From Robiginitomaculum sp. (GTDB lineage: Bacteria; Pseudomonadota; Alphaproteobacteria; Caulobacterales; Maricaulaceae): a stretch of DNA of 60,810 nt. Shown piece by piece: positions 52,558-60,765 of the stretch. The stretch spans positions 8,799 through 69,608 of the forward strand of contig NVVV01000010.1 in the NCBI GenBank assembly GCA_002733495.1, given 5' to 3'. Every line of letters starts with the position of its first letter. Position 1 is the stretch's first letter. Made by a program: the position numbers and the translations under genes. A model generated the notes under the pieces. It saw only the letters and a list, made by a program, of their open reading frames with translations. It did not search any database and had not been told where the DNA came from.

Positions 52558-53294
52558 GCCCGTTCAGGGCCATCAAGAGTGCCCACGGCGTGACGGCCCA
52601 GATGCCCGGTTTTTACCAAAGCTTCACAAGACGAAAGAATTTGCATGGCGTGGCTTTGCCCGGCGGCCAGCCGCATCCAGTTGCCTGCACTATGATGGCC
52701 GTATTCATCCCTGAAGGCCCCTTTGAGGACATAAATTTCCAAACCGTGCGCAAAGCGTACAGGCAGGCACTTCAGTCCAGCATCCCAACGTACCAGCGAG
52801 ACCGTTTCATCAGCACTGGTATAAAGCGGCAAGGTGCGCACGCCCGGGCGATTATGCTGCCACGCGGCCTTGGGATCCCGGCTGTCTACGCGGATGGAAC
52901 GGCGGTCGTGATCGGGGATCTGACCCAGTTTCACAAATATGGTACAGCCATCCTTGCTAAAGGGGGCATGGGCAGAATGGGGTGGATTGCGCACATAATG
53001 GCCAGGTCCAAAATCCCCGGAATCATCAGAAAATATGCCGTCAAGCACAAAAAATTCCTCGTCGCCATTATGGATATGCGCGTCAAATTGTGAGCCGGGG
53101 GCGTAATGAACCAAGGAGGTGGCGCGCGTAACCTTTTCACCGCCAATGCGTTCCAGCGGCTTGCGATGTACGCCGGGGGCCGGGGACAGCGCCCAGCTCA
53201 TCGTGCTGGTATTGGCATAGGCATTAAGATCCAGATCTGCATTTAAATGCACCGGGGGCTGTTCGGCGGTGTCAAAATCGGGACAAAGAGACAT
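52554..53294 (-). CDS. ChrR-like double cupin protein
   Basis: A 246-residue protein with two cupin domains. The first has the metal ligands His73, His75, Glu79 and a later His of NPPHSAHAP (HIHNGDEEFFVLDGIFSDDSGDFGPGHYVRNPPHSAHAP in order, quoted in part: DAHIHNGDEEFFVLDG). The second, near residues 155-235, lacks the His pair. This resembles the cupin half of the anti-sigma factor ChrR, but no ChrR N-terminal zinc domain and no sigma factor gene are here, so it may be a small-molecule dioxygenase or sensor. Confidence 0.85.
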   Translation of the reverse strand: MSLCPDFDTAEQPPVHLNADLDLNAYANTSTMSWALSPAPGVHRKPLERIGGEKVTRATSLVHYAPGSQFDAHIHNGDEEFFVLDGIFSDDSGDFGPGHYVRNPPHSAHAPFSKDGCTIFVKLGQIPDHDRRSIRVDSRDPKAAWQHNRPGVRTLPLYTSADETVSLVRWDAGLKCLPVRFAHGLEIYVLKGAFRDEYGHHSAGNWMRLAAGQSHAMQILSSCEALVKTGHLGRHAVGTLDGPERA

Positions 53295-53468
53295 TTAATA
53301 TTTCTCCGAAGCCGGGCGCGCATCCACTTCTTGCGTCCAGGCAGTTGGGTTTTGGTCAGCAATTCGCGGAGGCGGAAAATCGCGTGTAATATATGCGAAC
53401 GCCGCCTCCACCTGATCTTCATTCGTCACGTCAACGGACAGGGGGACAACACCGTCCCGTTCACTTTT
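53295..53468 (-). pseudogene. SDR remnant in a deletion scar
   Basis: The minus strand reads open as LKSERDGVVPLSVDVTNEDQ, then VEAAFAYITRDF, a typical short-chain dehydrogenase DVT-x(2)-D-x-V segment, and then switches to unrelated residues (ADQNPTAWTQEV, DARPASEKY) before a stop at 53295. The Rossmann start, catalytic residues and any start codon are missing. It follows at once on the truncated MAPEG frame. Confidence 0.5.
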
Positions 53469-53785
53469 CAGCGTATCAACCGGGGGGGAAATGAAGCTGA
53501 ATGAGGACGAAGATCAGAAACCGTATAGCCTTGGTCCATAAGAATACGGCCCAGAACGGCGAAGGCGGCCAGATTTGCTGTGGCGTTGTCATGCGCCTTT
53601 TGGGATCGCTTGGCCCACATAGGCTTGACTTGCAAAGCGTGATTGGCATCCATCAAAGCCGGGCCAAGGCCTTCTTGTTTGATCAGCCAGACAATGTGCG
53701 GTGACCACATCAACAGGGCCATAATTGCGGTGACCGCTTGCCAGTAAATATCCGGGGTCAGAGTTTCCACAAAAACGCTCCTCAC
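53468..53785 (-). CDS. MAPEG-family protein, truncated
   Basis: A 105-residue frame beginning as an eicosanoid/glutathione (MAPEG) membrane protein: YWQAVTAIMALLMWSPHIVWL helix 1, then QVKPMWAKRSQKAHDNATANLAAFAVLGR, the family R-x(3)-A-x(2)-N segment. After that it should continue with two more helices but runs into ILMDQGYTVSDLRPHSASF and a stop, at the point where an SDR remnant begins. The C-terminal third is therefore lost and the protein is probably not functional. It is divergent from a TetR gene that may control it. Confidence 0.7.
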   Translation of the reverse strand: MRSVFVETLTPDIYWQAVTAIMALLMWSPHIVWLIKQEGLGPALMDANHALQVKPMWAKRSQKAHDNATANLAAFAVLGRILMDQGYTVSDLRPHSASFPPRLIR

Positions 53786-53814
53786 AAAATTGTGCTCATC
53801 AAAACTTGCATAGC

Positions 53815-53832
53815 TACCTATTAGTAGGTAGT
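53815..53832. promoter_or_regulatory. TetR operator palindrome
   Basis: CTACCTA (53815-53821) and TAGGTAG (53826-53832) are exact reverse complements with a 4-nt spacer. A further half-site GACCTACC lies at about 53850-53857. It stands between the divergent MAPEG and TetR genes, where a TetR-type repressor would bind. Confidence 0.7.
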
Positions 53833-53964
53833 CAAGAAAAAAGTAAACGACCTACCCCTGTTTTCTGGCTTGCAGGGTAAATATGGCATTGCAGGTTTTA
53901 TTGTGGTCTGGTCAGAGGCGTAAAAATGGCGTTATTGTTATAGGGTTAAGAGAAAAAGAATCGC

Positions 53965-54567
53965 ATGAAACCTTTGGGAAAAACGGCGCAGACCCTGGCC
54001 GATACATTTCTGGAACTGGCTATGGAGCGCGGCTATAATGCGGTCAGCTATGCCGACCTGGCTAAGCGACTGGGCATTCGTACGGCCAGTATTCATTATC
54101 ACTTTCCGACCAAAAGCGATTTGGGAGTAACGGTGCTGCGCCTCTATAAAGAAGCAACGTTTAAGGCCGTGAGTGCGACTACGCCAGACAACCCACAAAG
54201 CTATCGTGTTGCCTTTGAAAACATGCTGGGGCCAGTGCGGTCCTTGGCCAGGATCGATGAGGCAAGCTGTCTGGTCGGCGTGCTGGGGGCTGAATTTGCC
54301 AGTCTTCCCGAAGACATTAAAAAGGACGTGCGGGTTTTTTTCAACGAGCAGGAACAATTTTTAACGCATTTGCTGGGCGAGGGGCGCACAGCGGGCGCTT
54401 TTGCTTTTGAAGGGGAAGCCAAAGATATGGCCAAAATGATCGCCTCTACCTTGCAAGGGGCAATATTGATCAAGAAGGCGCGCGGCGATTGTGGCTATAT
54501 GGACAGCATTCTTGAGGACCTGCATCGGATGATCATGCCACCCTCTGTTTCGACAGGCTCAACATGA
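53965..54567 (+). CDS. TetR-family transcriptional regulator
   Basis: A 200-residue TetR regulator. The HTH occupies about residues 8-50: LADTFLELAMERGYNAVSYADLAKRLGIRTASIHYHFPTKSDL (shown by AERG-like MERGYNAVSYADLAKRLGI and HYHFPTKSDL). The ligand domain contains DEASCLVGVLGAEFASLPEDI. The last residues (SVSTGST) are encoded by a palindromic repeat element that runs over the stop, so the original C-terminus has been replaced. Palindromic operator at 53815. Confidence 0.88.
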   Translation: MKPLGKTAQTLADTFLELAMERGYNAVSYADLAKRLGIRTASIHYHFPTKSDLGVTVLRLYKEATFKAVSATTPDNPQSYRVAFENMLGPVRSLARIDEASCLVGVLGAEFASLPEDIKKDVRVFFNEQEQFLTHLLGEGRTAGAFAFEGEAKDMAKMIASTLQGAILIKKARGDCGYMDSILEDLHRMIMPPSVSTGST

Positions 54568-54570
54568 CGG
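54546..54570. repeat. Family 2 repeat fragment at the 3' end of the TetR gene
   Basis: TTTCGACAGGCTCAACATGA resembles the TTCGACAAGCTCAGGATGA unit seen elsewhere. It encodes the final residues and stop of the TetR protein. Confidence 0.6.
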
Positions 54571-54613
54571 GCGCACTCTAAAACAGCCCATATTGGACCA
54601 AAATTTGCATAAA

Positions 54614-54650
54614 TTACCCTTATTTACCCTAAAATGACCCTCTTTTACCC
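54614..54650. repeat. Four phased T(T/G)ACCC direct repeats
   Basis: TTACCC at 54614, TTACCC at 54624, TGACCC at 54635 and TTACCC at 54645, separated by A/T runs and spaced 10, 11 and 10 nt, that is one helical turn, in the convergent gap between the TetR gene and the SDR gene. Confidence 0.6.
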
Positions 54651-54728
54651 CTCAAAATCGGGGATAAGGCGCACATATCCACGGAGGGAAATCAGCAATT
54701 AGTCTGGATAATCAAATTGCGTTCAACC

Positions 54729-55511
54729 CTAGCGCGGCGGCATGCGCGCGCCAGCGTCCATGCGAATTTTCTCGGCATTGATATAGTCGTTCTCAACCAG
54801 AGTGGCAACGAATTGGCCATATTCTTCCGGGCGGCCAAAACGGGCCGGGAACTGTACATGGCTGCGCAAACTGTCTTTGACTTCTGGCGGCAGGCTGTCA
54901 TAGATCGGGGTTTCAAAAAAACCGGGAAGAATGACGTTACAACGTATGCCTTCGCGGGCCAGATCGCGGGCAATGGGCAGCGTCATGCCGACAATGCCAC
55001 CCTTGGAGGCGGAATAGGCCACTTGACCGACCTGCCCATCTTCGGCCGCTACCGAAGCCGTGTTGATAATCACGCCGCGCCCCGAATCGCCAAGTGGGTC
55101 CAGGCTCATCATGCCGGCGGCGGATTTGGACAGGCACATAAACGTGCCCATCAGGTTGATGTTGATCACCAGTTGAAAATCGCTCATACGATGGGCGTTA
55201 ATCTCGCCGGTTTTGCGGCTGCGCCCGGCGGTCTTTCCAGCCCAGCCAATGCCAGCGCAATTGACCATAATACGTTCCTGGCCGTGCTTTTCGCGTGCCA
55301 AGGCAAAGCCTGCATCAACGCTGGCTTCATCGGCCACATTGACTTTGGCAAAGGCACCGCCAATGTCGCTGGCAACGGCGTTTCCACGCTCTTCGTTCAG
55401 GTCAAACAGGGTGACTTTAGCGCCCTTGGCGGCCAGAACACGGGCGGTGGCCTCGCCAAGGCCGGATGCGCCGCCGGTAACGATTGCGGAAATATCTGAG
55501 CTAATTTTCAT
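54729..55511 (-). CDS. SDR-family 3-hydroxyacyl-CoA dehydrogenase-like protein
   Basis: A 260-residue short-chain dehydrogenase: cofactor motif TGGASGLG (12-19), NCAG at 84-87, catalytic Ser153, Tyr166 and Lys170 (AYSASKGG). The inserted loop GWAGKTAGRSRKTGE and the FQLVININLMGTF segment match type II 3-hydroxyacyl-CoA dehydrogenase (HSD17B10-like), which oxidises short 3-hydroxyacyl-CoA in beta-oxidation. All key residues are present. Complete gene, minus strand. Confidence 0.88.
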   Translation of the reverse strand: MKISSDISAIVTGGASGLGEATARVLAAKGAKVTLFDLNEERGNAVASDIGGAFAKVNVADEASVDAGFALAREKHGQERIMVNCAGIGWAGKTAGRSRKTGEINAHRMSDFQLVININLMGTFMCLSKSAAGMMSLDPLGDSGRGVIINTASVAAEDGQVGQVAYSASKGGIVGMTLPIARDLAREGIRCNVILPGFFETPIYDSLPPEVKDSLRSHVQFPARFGRPEEYGQFVATLVENDYINAEKIRMDAGARMPPR

Positions 55512-55581
55512 GGGTTATGCCTTCTCTTTGCCGTAATTATTTGGTCTATTAAACAGATCAGTATGGAGGCATGTTATCGCA

Positions 55582-55986
55582 ATGCACGAAGAACCCAACA
55601 GTCATGATGCAGGTTTTGATGCCGAAACCGCAATAAATCTGCCCATGGTGCTGCAAACGCCAAAGCGGCGTGCACCCCGGCGTTTCTGGCCAAAATTCTG
55701 GGCCACAATGGGCAAGGTGCCGTTTTCCGAGGAATTGGGATCGGCCTATTATTGCGCTACCGATGAGCAGACCCCGGCGCGGGTCAAAGGCGTATTGTTT
55801 GCGGCTCTGGCGTATTTTGTATTGCCCACCGATGTGATCCCCGACTTCATTGCTGCCCTTGGTTTTACCGACGATGCCACGGTGTTGGCCACGGCCATGG
55901 GCATGGTCAGCGTACATATAAAGCCGTACCATAGCGAAGCGGCCCGCGCCCTCTTGCGCCGCCCGGTCAGGGCCTCTAGGTCATAA
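55582..55986 (+). CDS. DUF1232 (YkvA-like) membrane protein
   Basis: A 134-residue protein with a basic N-terminal part and the DUF1232 core ALAYFVLPTDVIPDFIAALGFTDDATVLATAMGMV, given in part as FVLPTDVIPDFIAALGFTDD. YkvA-like proteins are small inner-membrane proteins of unknown function. It is followed by the isoaspartyl peptidase gene 26 nt later. Confidence 0.9.
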   Translation: MHEEPNSHDAGFDAETAINLPMVLQTPKRRAPRRFWPKFWATMGKVPFSEELGSAYYCATDEQTPARVKGVLFAALAYFVLPTDVIPDFIAALGFTDDATVLATAMGMVSVHIKPYHSEAARALLRRPVRASRS

Positions 55987-56012
55987 GAAATCATCTGACT
56001 AGGGAAATCATT

Positions 56013-56885
56013 ATGAGCACACCTTTCGCCCTTGCCCTGCACGGTGGTGCCGGGCCAATCCGTAATTCCGACCAGTCCCGCGAAGAGGCCAATATGAGCG
56101 CGCTTCTGGATCAGGGGCGCGTAATGCTGGCCAAGGGGGCACCGGCGGTGGACGTGGTGGTGACTATGATTTACGGCCTTGAAGAGGCCGGCTATTACAT
56201 TGCCGGCAAAGGCGCTGCGCCCAATCGCGATGGTAAATTTGAGCTGGATGCCTCCATTATGGATGGGCACAAACGCCGCGCTGGTGCGGTCTGTGCCTTG
56301 TCCGGGTTTCGCTCGCCCATAACGGCGGCGCGCGCAGTGATGGAAAAAACGCCCCATGTCTTGCTGGCTGGTGCCGGTGCCGCTGCGTTTTGCGAAGGGG
56401 CAGGGCTGGACCGGGTGGATGATCCGGCGGCCTATTACACCCCGGCGGCCAGCTCCCTGGCCGGGACCGATGCCCTTAGCCATGGCACGGTGGGGTGTGT
56501 GGCGCTCGATCAGTCCGGGGCGTTATGTGCAGGCACCTCTACGGGCGGTGTGTTAAACAAAATGCCGGGCCGGGTGGGCGACAGCCCCCTGATCGGCGCG
56601 GGCACTTGGGCGGACGAGCGCGTGGCGGTCTCCTGCACCGGCCAGGGTGAGTTTTTCATTCGCGCCGCCGTGGCCGCCGATGTGTCGGCGCGAATGAAAT
56701 ATGCGGGCATGAGCGTCGATGCGGCAGCGGCAGGTGCGCTGGCTGATATGGAACGACAGGGCGGCGATGGCGGCCTGATTGCGGTGGATGCGAAGGGGCG
56801 CATTGCCTTGCCGTTTATTTCTCATGGCATGCGCCGGGCCGCCTGTGACGGGGCAGGAAATGTCACTGTTATGGTGTTTCGTTAA
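56013..56885 (+). CDS. Isoaspartyl peptidase/L-asparaginase (Ntn-hydrolase)
   Basis: A 290-residue plant-type asparaginase of the Ntn-hydrolase fold. HGGAGPI near the N-terminus forms the family loop; DASIMDGHKRRAGAV is conserved; autocleavage would occur before Thr159 in SHGTVGCVALD, freeing the nucleophile of the beta subunit, followed by GTSTGG. It removes isoaspartyl residues from peptides or hydrolyses asparagine. The IalB-like gene begins 49 nt downstream. Confidence 0.92.
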   Translation: MSTPFALALHGGAGPIRNSDQSREEANMSALLDQGRVMLAKGAPAVDVVVTMIYGLEEAGYYIAGKGAAPNRDGKFELDASIMDGHKRRAGAVCALSGFRSPITAARAVMEKTPHVLLAGAGAAAFCEGAGLDRVDDPAAYYTPAASSLAGTDALSHGTVGCVALDQSGALCAGTSTGGVLNKMPGRVGDSPLIGAGTWADERVAVSCTGQGEFFIRAAVAADVSARMKYAGMSVDAAAAGALADMERQGGDGGLIAVDAKGRIALPFISHGMRRAACDGAGNVTVMVFR

Positions 56886-56934
56886 GCCGGGGTTAATCTG
56901 TAATACGCTTGATAAGGCCATCAAAGGAAAGATC

Positions 56935-57447
56935 ATGCCGAGATTATTATTTACAGGATTAGCCTCTCTTGTCTTGCTGGCCAATGCCCAAAGCGCACAG
57001 GCGCAAAGCGGGCCAAAATTGCGCCAGACCATCAAGGACTGGGCAATTTTCACCATTAAAAGTGGCGGCGATACGCTCTGTTATGTCAGCACCGAAGCAC
57101 AGGACAAGGCCCCCAAAAATGTTGATCATGGGGATGTGTATTTCTTTGTCACTTCATGGAAATCCGGGGCTGCAAAGCAGCAACCCAGCCTGATGACCGG
57201 CTATACATTAAAGACCACCCCGCCGCCAAAGGCCCGGGTCGGCAATACCCGTATCACCATGTATGCTGATGTTCGCGAGGCTTTTATAGAAGAGGTTAGT
57301 GACGAGCGTAAACTGGTTAATGCGATGAAAAAAGGCTCTCTTTTGCGCGTCGAAGCGCGCTCGAAACGCGGCACGGCCACAACTTACGAATTTTCGCTTT
57401 CGGGCATCACGGCGGCACTGCAAAAAGCTGACGCGCTGTGTAAATAG
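56935..57447 (+). CDS. IalB-family exported protein
   Basis: A 170-residue protein with a signal peptide (residues 1-23, ending AQSAQA). The start of the mature part, IKDWAIFTIKSGGDTLCYVSTEAQDKA, has the DW-x(2)-F and CYV pattern of the IalB (invasion-associated locus B) family, whose biochemical role is unknown. Single late Cys (ALCK) may pair with the Cys of CYV. Start chosen at ATG 56935 behind AAAGGAAAG; longer frames from 56779 overlap the preceding gene. Confidence 0.85.
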   Translation: MPRLLFTGLASLVLLANAQSAQAQSGPKLRQTIKDWAIFTIKSGGDTLCYVSTEAQDKAPKNVDHGDVYFFVTSWKSGAAKQQPSLMTGYTLKTTPPPKARVGNTRITMYADVREAFIEEVSDERKLVNAMKKGSLLRVEARSKRGTATTYEFSLSGITAALQKADALCK

Positions 57448-57462
57448 CGCTATAAGGCGCCC

Positions 57463-58602
57463 ATGACTGAAACGATCTTAAAACCATCTCTTGCAGGCAT
57501 GGACCGCGATGATTTGCGCGCCATTGTGCTGGCTGCGGGCGTGCCTGAAAAACAGGCACGCATGCGGGTGGGCCAGCTCTGGCGCTGGATTTATTATTCC
57601 GGCGTTACCGATTTTGACGCCATGACCGACATTGCCAAGCCTTTGCGTGCCGCGTTGGCCGAGGGGCATACGCTGGAGCGCCCAAAGCTTAGCGAGCGGC
57701 AAGTTTCCAAAGACGGCACGCGCAAATATCTGATCAAGCTTGGCCCCGGGATCGAGGTTGAGGCGGTGTATATACCGGGGGTGGGGCGCTCCGGTGCTTT
57801 GTGTGTTTCTTCGCAAGTGGGCTGCACATTGAACTGTACCTTCTGTCATACCGGCACCCAGGCTTTGGTGCGCAATCTGACCACCTCTGAGATCGTTACC
57901 CAGATTATGATCGCTCGCGATGATCTTGATGATTGGCCAAAAGCGCCAAAGGATATGGAAAGTCGCGCCATTACTAATATCGTCTTTATGGGCATGGGCG
58001 AGCCGCTTTATAATCTGGGCAATGTTGCCGCCGCCATGGCCATCCTGAGCGATGGCGAGGGCATTGCCATTTCGCGCCGCCGCATCACGGTTTCCACCTC
58101 TGGCGTGGTGCCAAAAATGCACGATCTGGGCGAGAAGACCCAAGCCATGCTGGCCATTTCCCTGCATGCGGTGACTGACGAGCTGCGTGATGAACTGGTG
58201 CCGGTCAACAAGGCTTACCCCTTGAAAGATTTGCTAAACGCCTGCCGCACCTATCCCGGCGCCTCAAATGCCCGGCGCATCACCTTTGAATATGTGATGC
58301 TTAAAGGCGTGAATGATAGTGATGACGAGGCGCGTAAACTGGTGCAATTGCTGAGGGGTATTCCGGCCAAGATCAATCTCATCCCGTTCAACCCGTGGCC
58401 CGGCTCCCCCTATGAATGTTCCGACTGGGGCCGCATTGAAGAATTTGCACAGATCGTCAACAAGGCTGGCTATGCCTCGCCGATCCGTACCCCCCGGGGC
58501 CGCGATATTGATGCCGCCTGTGGGCAATTGCGCTCTGAAAGTATAAAAAAACGCGCTAGTGAACGCATGAAAGAACGACTTGCCGCGCAAGAGGTGTCAT
58601 GA
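57463..58602 (+). CDS. rlmN: 23S rRNA/tRNA adenine-2 methyltransferase RlmN
   Basis: A 379-residue radical-SAM RlmN that makes 2-methyladenosine at A2503 of 23S rRNA and A37 of tRNA. The FeS cluster Cys are 121, 125 and 128 ([12 protein letters not shown]); the methyl-carrying Cys353 lies in [20 protein letters not shown] and [12 protein letters not shown] are typical. It lies 15 nt after the IalB-like gene, and the next gene overlaps its end by 4 nt. Confidence 0.97.
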   Translation: MTETILKPSLAGMDRDDLRAIVLAAGVPEKQARMRVGQLWRWIYYSGVTDFDAMTDIAKPLRAALAEGHTLERPKLSERQVSKDGTRKYLIKLGPGIEVEAVYIPGVGRSGALCVSSQVGCTLNCTFCHTGTQALVRNLTTSEIVTQIMIARDDLDDWPKAPKDMESRAITNIVFMGMGEPLYNLGNVAAAMAILSDGEGIAISRRRITVSTSGVVPKMHDLGEKTQAMLAISLHAVTDELRDELVPVNKAYPLKDLLNACRTYPGASNARRITFEYVMLKGVNDSDDEARKLVQLLRGIPAKINLIPFNPWPGSPYECSDWGRIEEFAQIVNKAGYASPIRTPRGRDIDAACGQLRSESIKKRASERMKERLAAQEVS

Positions 58603-59129
58603 AATTCCCACCGCCAACACTGACCACCGAGCGCCTTATCCTGCGTGCTTTGCAAACCTCAGATGCGGCTGATTTGCATGTCGCGTTTAGTGATGCCAAG
58701 GTTTGCAAATACTGGTCTCACGCCGCGCACACATCCTTGGCGCAATCGCAAAACCGTGTGGATGAGAATATTGCCTGGGCCGAGAGTCTGACCTGGGCCA
58801 TCACCAAAGGCGAAGGCCAGCCTGCGCTGGGCTGGGTGATCCTGTTCCCCGGTCGCAATGACGGCATTGCCGAACTTGGCTATATCCTGCGCCGTTCCGC
58901 CTGGGGGCAAGGGCTGGTCGGCGAGGCCGCGATGGCGGTGGTAAATTATGGATTTGAGGTGGAGGGTATGCGCCGCATTTTTGCTGACATGGACCCTGAC
59001 AATATCGGCTCCATCCGTATCGCCGAGAAATGCGGCATGACCTATGAGGGGCGCTTGAAAGCCAATTGGGATACCCATATCGGGGTGCGGGACAGTCTGA
59101 TTTATGGCCGGGTAGAGCTGGCTGATTAG
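58599..59129 (+). CDS. GNAT acetyltransferase (RimJ/RimL-type)
   Basis: A 176-residue RimJ-like GNAT. It opens [20 protein letters not shown], then has [20 protein letters not shown] with the acetyl-CoA loop, and [22 protein letters not shown]. Such enzymes acetylate protein N-termini or small amines; the substrate is not evident. Its start overlaps the rlmN stop by 4 nt, so it is the last gene of the operon. Confidence 0.92.
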   Translation: MKFPPPTLTTERLILRALQTSDAADLHVAFSDAKVCKYWSHAAHTSLAQSQNRVDENIAWAESLTWAITKGEGQPALGWVILFPGRNDGIAELGYILRRSAWGQGLVGEAAMAVVNYGFEVEGMRRIFADMDPDNIGSIRIAEKCGMTYEGRLKANWDTHIGVRDSLIYGRVELAD

Positions 59130-59161
59130 TTTTTCACGTGCGTCATTCCGGTGTCACCTCC

Positions 59162-59228
59162 CCTTCGACAAGCTCAGGGTGAGGGCTTCTACAACGTTTC
59201 ACAAACCTCATCCTGAGCTTGTCGAAGG
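59162..59228. repeat. Family 2 inverted repeat pair, likely bidirectional terminator
   Basis: Two 23-nt arms, 59162-59184 and 59206-59228, are reverse complements with one G-U-type mismatch, giving a long hairpin in the convergent gap between the GNAT and aminotransferase genes. The same CCTTCGACAAGCTCAG unit appears singly at 17128, within 33382 and, degenerate, at 54546. Confidence 0.85.
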
Positions 59229-59247
59229 ATGATAAAGCAAAAACGCT

Positions 59248-60375
59248 TTAGCCCAGTTCTTGCTTCAGCGCTCCCAGACATTTTTCAACGTTTGCCGGAC
59301 TGGCACTGGCCCCCATCAGGCCAATACGCCAGACCTTGCCAGCCAGTGCGCCCAGCCCGGCACCGATTTCAAGGTTATGGTTTTCCAGCAAGGTTTTACG
59401 GATCGCCGCTTCATCGGTAACCCGCTCTGGGATGCACACCGTGTTCAGTTGCGGCAGGCGATAATCAGCCTCGACCAGAAAGGAAAAGCCAAGGTTTTCC
59501 AGACCATCGCGCAGAGCCTCATGCTGGGTTTGATGGCGGGCAAAGGCCGTCTCCAGACCTTCCTCGTGCAGCATCAACAGGCCTTCATGCAAAGCATACA
59601 TGGCATTAATCGGCGCAGTGTGGTGATAAGACCGTGCGTTGCTTTTTGGGTTTGCTCCCTCCCAGTAATTCATCACCAAAGAGAGATCCAAAAACCAGCT
59701 TTGCACCGGCGTTATGCGGGCCTCGACGGCGGCAATGGCGCGCGGACCAAAGCTGATCGGGGACAGCCCCGGCGGGACAGAGAGACATTTTTGTGTGCCC
59801 GAATAAATCGCATCCACGCCCCATTCATCCACCTTTACCGGCACGCCGCCAAGGGACGTAACCGCATCGACGATCGTCAGACAATCATGTTCGCGTGCCA
59901 GGGCGCAAAGCGTTTTGGCATCCGACAAAACGCCCGTTGAGGTTTCTGCATGAACAAAGGCCAGAATTGTCGCTTCGGGGTGGGCTTTTAAGGTGTCTTC
60001 CACTTTTTGCGGGTCCACCGGCTTGCCCCATTCATCACTGATCACCACGGCAATTGCGCCTGCGCGGGTAACGTTTTCGACCATGCGTCCGCCAAAGATG
60101 CCATTAACGCACACCACCACCGTATCGCCGGGCTCTATCAAATTCACAAAACAGGTTTCCATGCCCGCCGATCCTGGCGCGGAAACCGGAAATGTGAGCG
60201 GATTTTCGGTCTGAAAGGCAAAGCGCAAGAGCGATTTTATCTCGTCCATCAGGGTGATGAATTGCGGGTCCAGATGGCCCACCGTCGGGCGCGCCATGGC
60301 TTCCAGAATACGGGCCGGAACATCGGACGGGCCGGGCCCCATCAGGGTTTTGGGTGTGGGGTGAAACGGTTTCAT
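59248..60375 (-). CDS. Class V aminotransferase (serine-glyoxylate/alanine-glyoxylate type)
   Basis: A 375-residue PLP enzyme of the class V aminotransferase family. [19 protein letters not shown] and VGHLDPQF at the N-terminus, VDAVTSLGG with the PLP-binding Asp170, and the Schiff-base Lys196 in [13 protein letters not shown] are as in alanine-glyoxylate and serine-glyoxylate transaminases. It probably uses glyoxylate or pyruvate as acceptor; which donor cannot be told. Complete gene, minus strand, with GGAT upstream of the ATG. Confidence 0.94.
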   Translation of the reverse strand: MKPFHPTPKTLMGPGPSDVPARILEAMARPTVGHLDPQFITLMDEIKSLLRFAFQTENPLTFPVSAPGSAGMETCFVNLIEPGDTVVVCVNGIFGGRMVENVTRAGAIAVVISDEWGKPVDPQKVEDTLKAHPEATILAFVHAETSTGVLSDAKTLCALAREHDCLTIVDAVTSLGGVPVKVDEWGVDAIYSGTQKCLSVPPGLSPISFGPRAIAAVEARITPVQSWFLDLSLVMNYWEGANPKSNARSYHHTAPINAMYALHEGLLMLHEEGLETAFARHQTQHEALRDGLENLGFSFLVEADYRLPQLNTVCIPERVTDEAAIRKTLLENHNLEIGAGLGALAGKVWRIGLMGASASPANVEKCLGALKQELG

Positions 60376-60406
60376 GGGTGGGATCCTTATGGGGAGGGAT
60401 GTGCTT

Positions 60407-60487
60407 TGTCATTGTCGGACTCGTTCCGACAATCCAGTAGAGAATTAAACCTGATCTGGATTACCCGGACAAGCCGGGTCATGACAA
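60407..60487. repeat. Family 1 palindromic repeat
   Basis: TGTCATTGTCGGACTCGTTCCGACA at the left (first 20 nt quoted: TGTCATTGTCGGACTCGTTC) and CCGGACAAGCCGGGTCATGACA-type sequence at the right match the elements at 11081, 11769 and 33382. Confidence 0.75.
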
Positions 60488-60495
60488 ATTTATCT

Positions 60496-60600
60496 CCTTC
60501 TCCCTTAGGGAGAAGGTTGGGATGAGGGGCTATGCCCCCAAATTCTATATAGCCTTTTATGCACCATCCCCTCACCTCATTCCTCTCCCCAGGGGAGAGG
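60496..60600. repeat. Family 3 palindromic repeat pair
   Basis: Two separate palindromes: CCTTCTCCC-TTA-GGGAGAAGG (60496-60516) and CCTCTCCCC-A-GGGGAGAGG (60582-60600), with AATTCTATATAG between. This resembles the widespread CTCTCCC/GGGAGAG intergenic element. A single copy in this window. Confidence 0.75.
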
Positions 60601-60765
60601 AGGCGCTGGTATTCAGGCAAGCGTAAAGTTCCCTATACTCAAAATAGCCAATAAGGTTATAAAGACCAGAACAAGGGTGCGACGGCACCCCGGCGCCAGT
60701 AGCTTTTGGCATTCGCCGCCCCATCGGAGGCGTGCGCAACGCGCATTGCCGCGAGATCAGGGAAA

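Larger units (their letters stand above)
60376..60765. other. Intergenic repeats before the tRNA
   Basis: 390 nt between the aminotransferase start and the tRNA end. It contains the repeats at 60407-60487 and 60496-60600. In the remaining 165 nt I see no gene; a short open frame there ends in the common LNTSASSPLGRG shadow of the third repeat and is not credible. Confidence 0.6.

Noticed and set aside
54717-55499. 260-codon plus-strand frame opposite the SDR gene
   Set aside because: The minus-strand SDR has all catalytic motifs; the plus frame is its shadow.
60610-60765. Short minus-strand frame beside the tRNA
   Set aside because: Its end is the common translation shadow of the CTCTCCC repeat; no start or domain.
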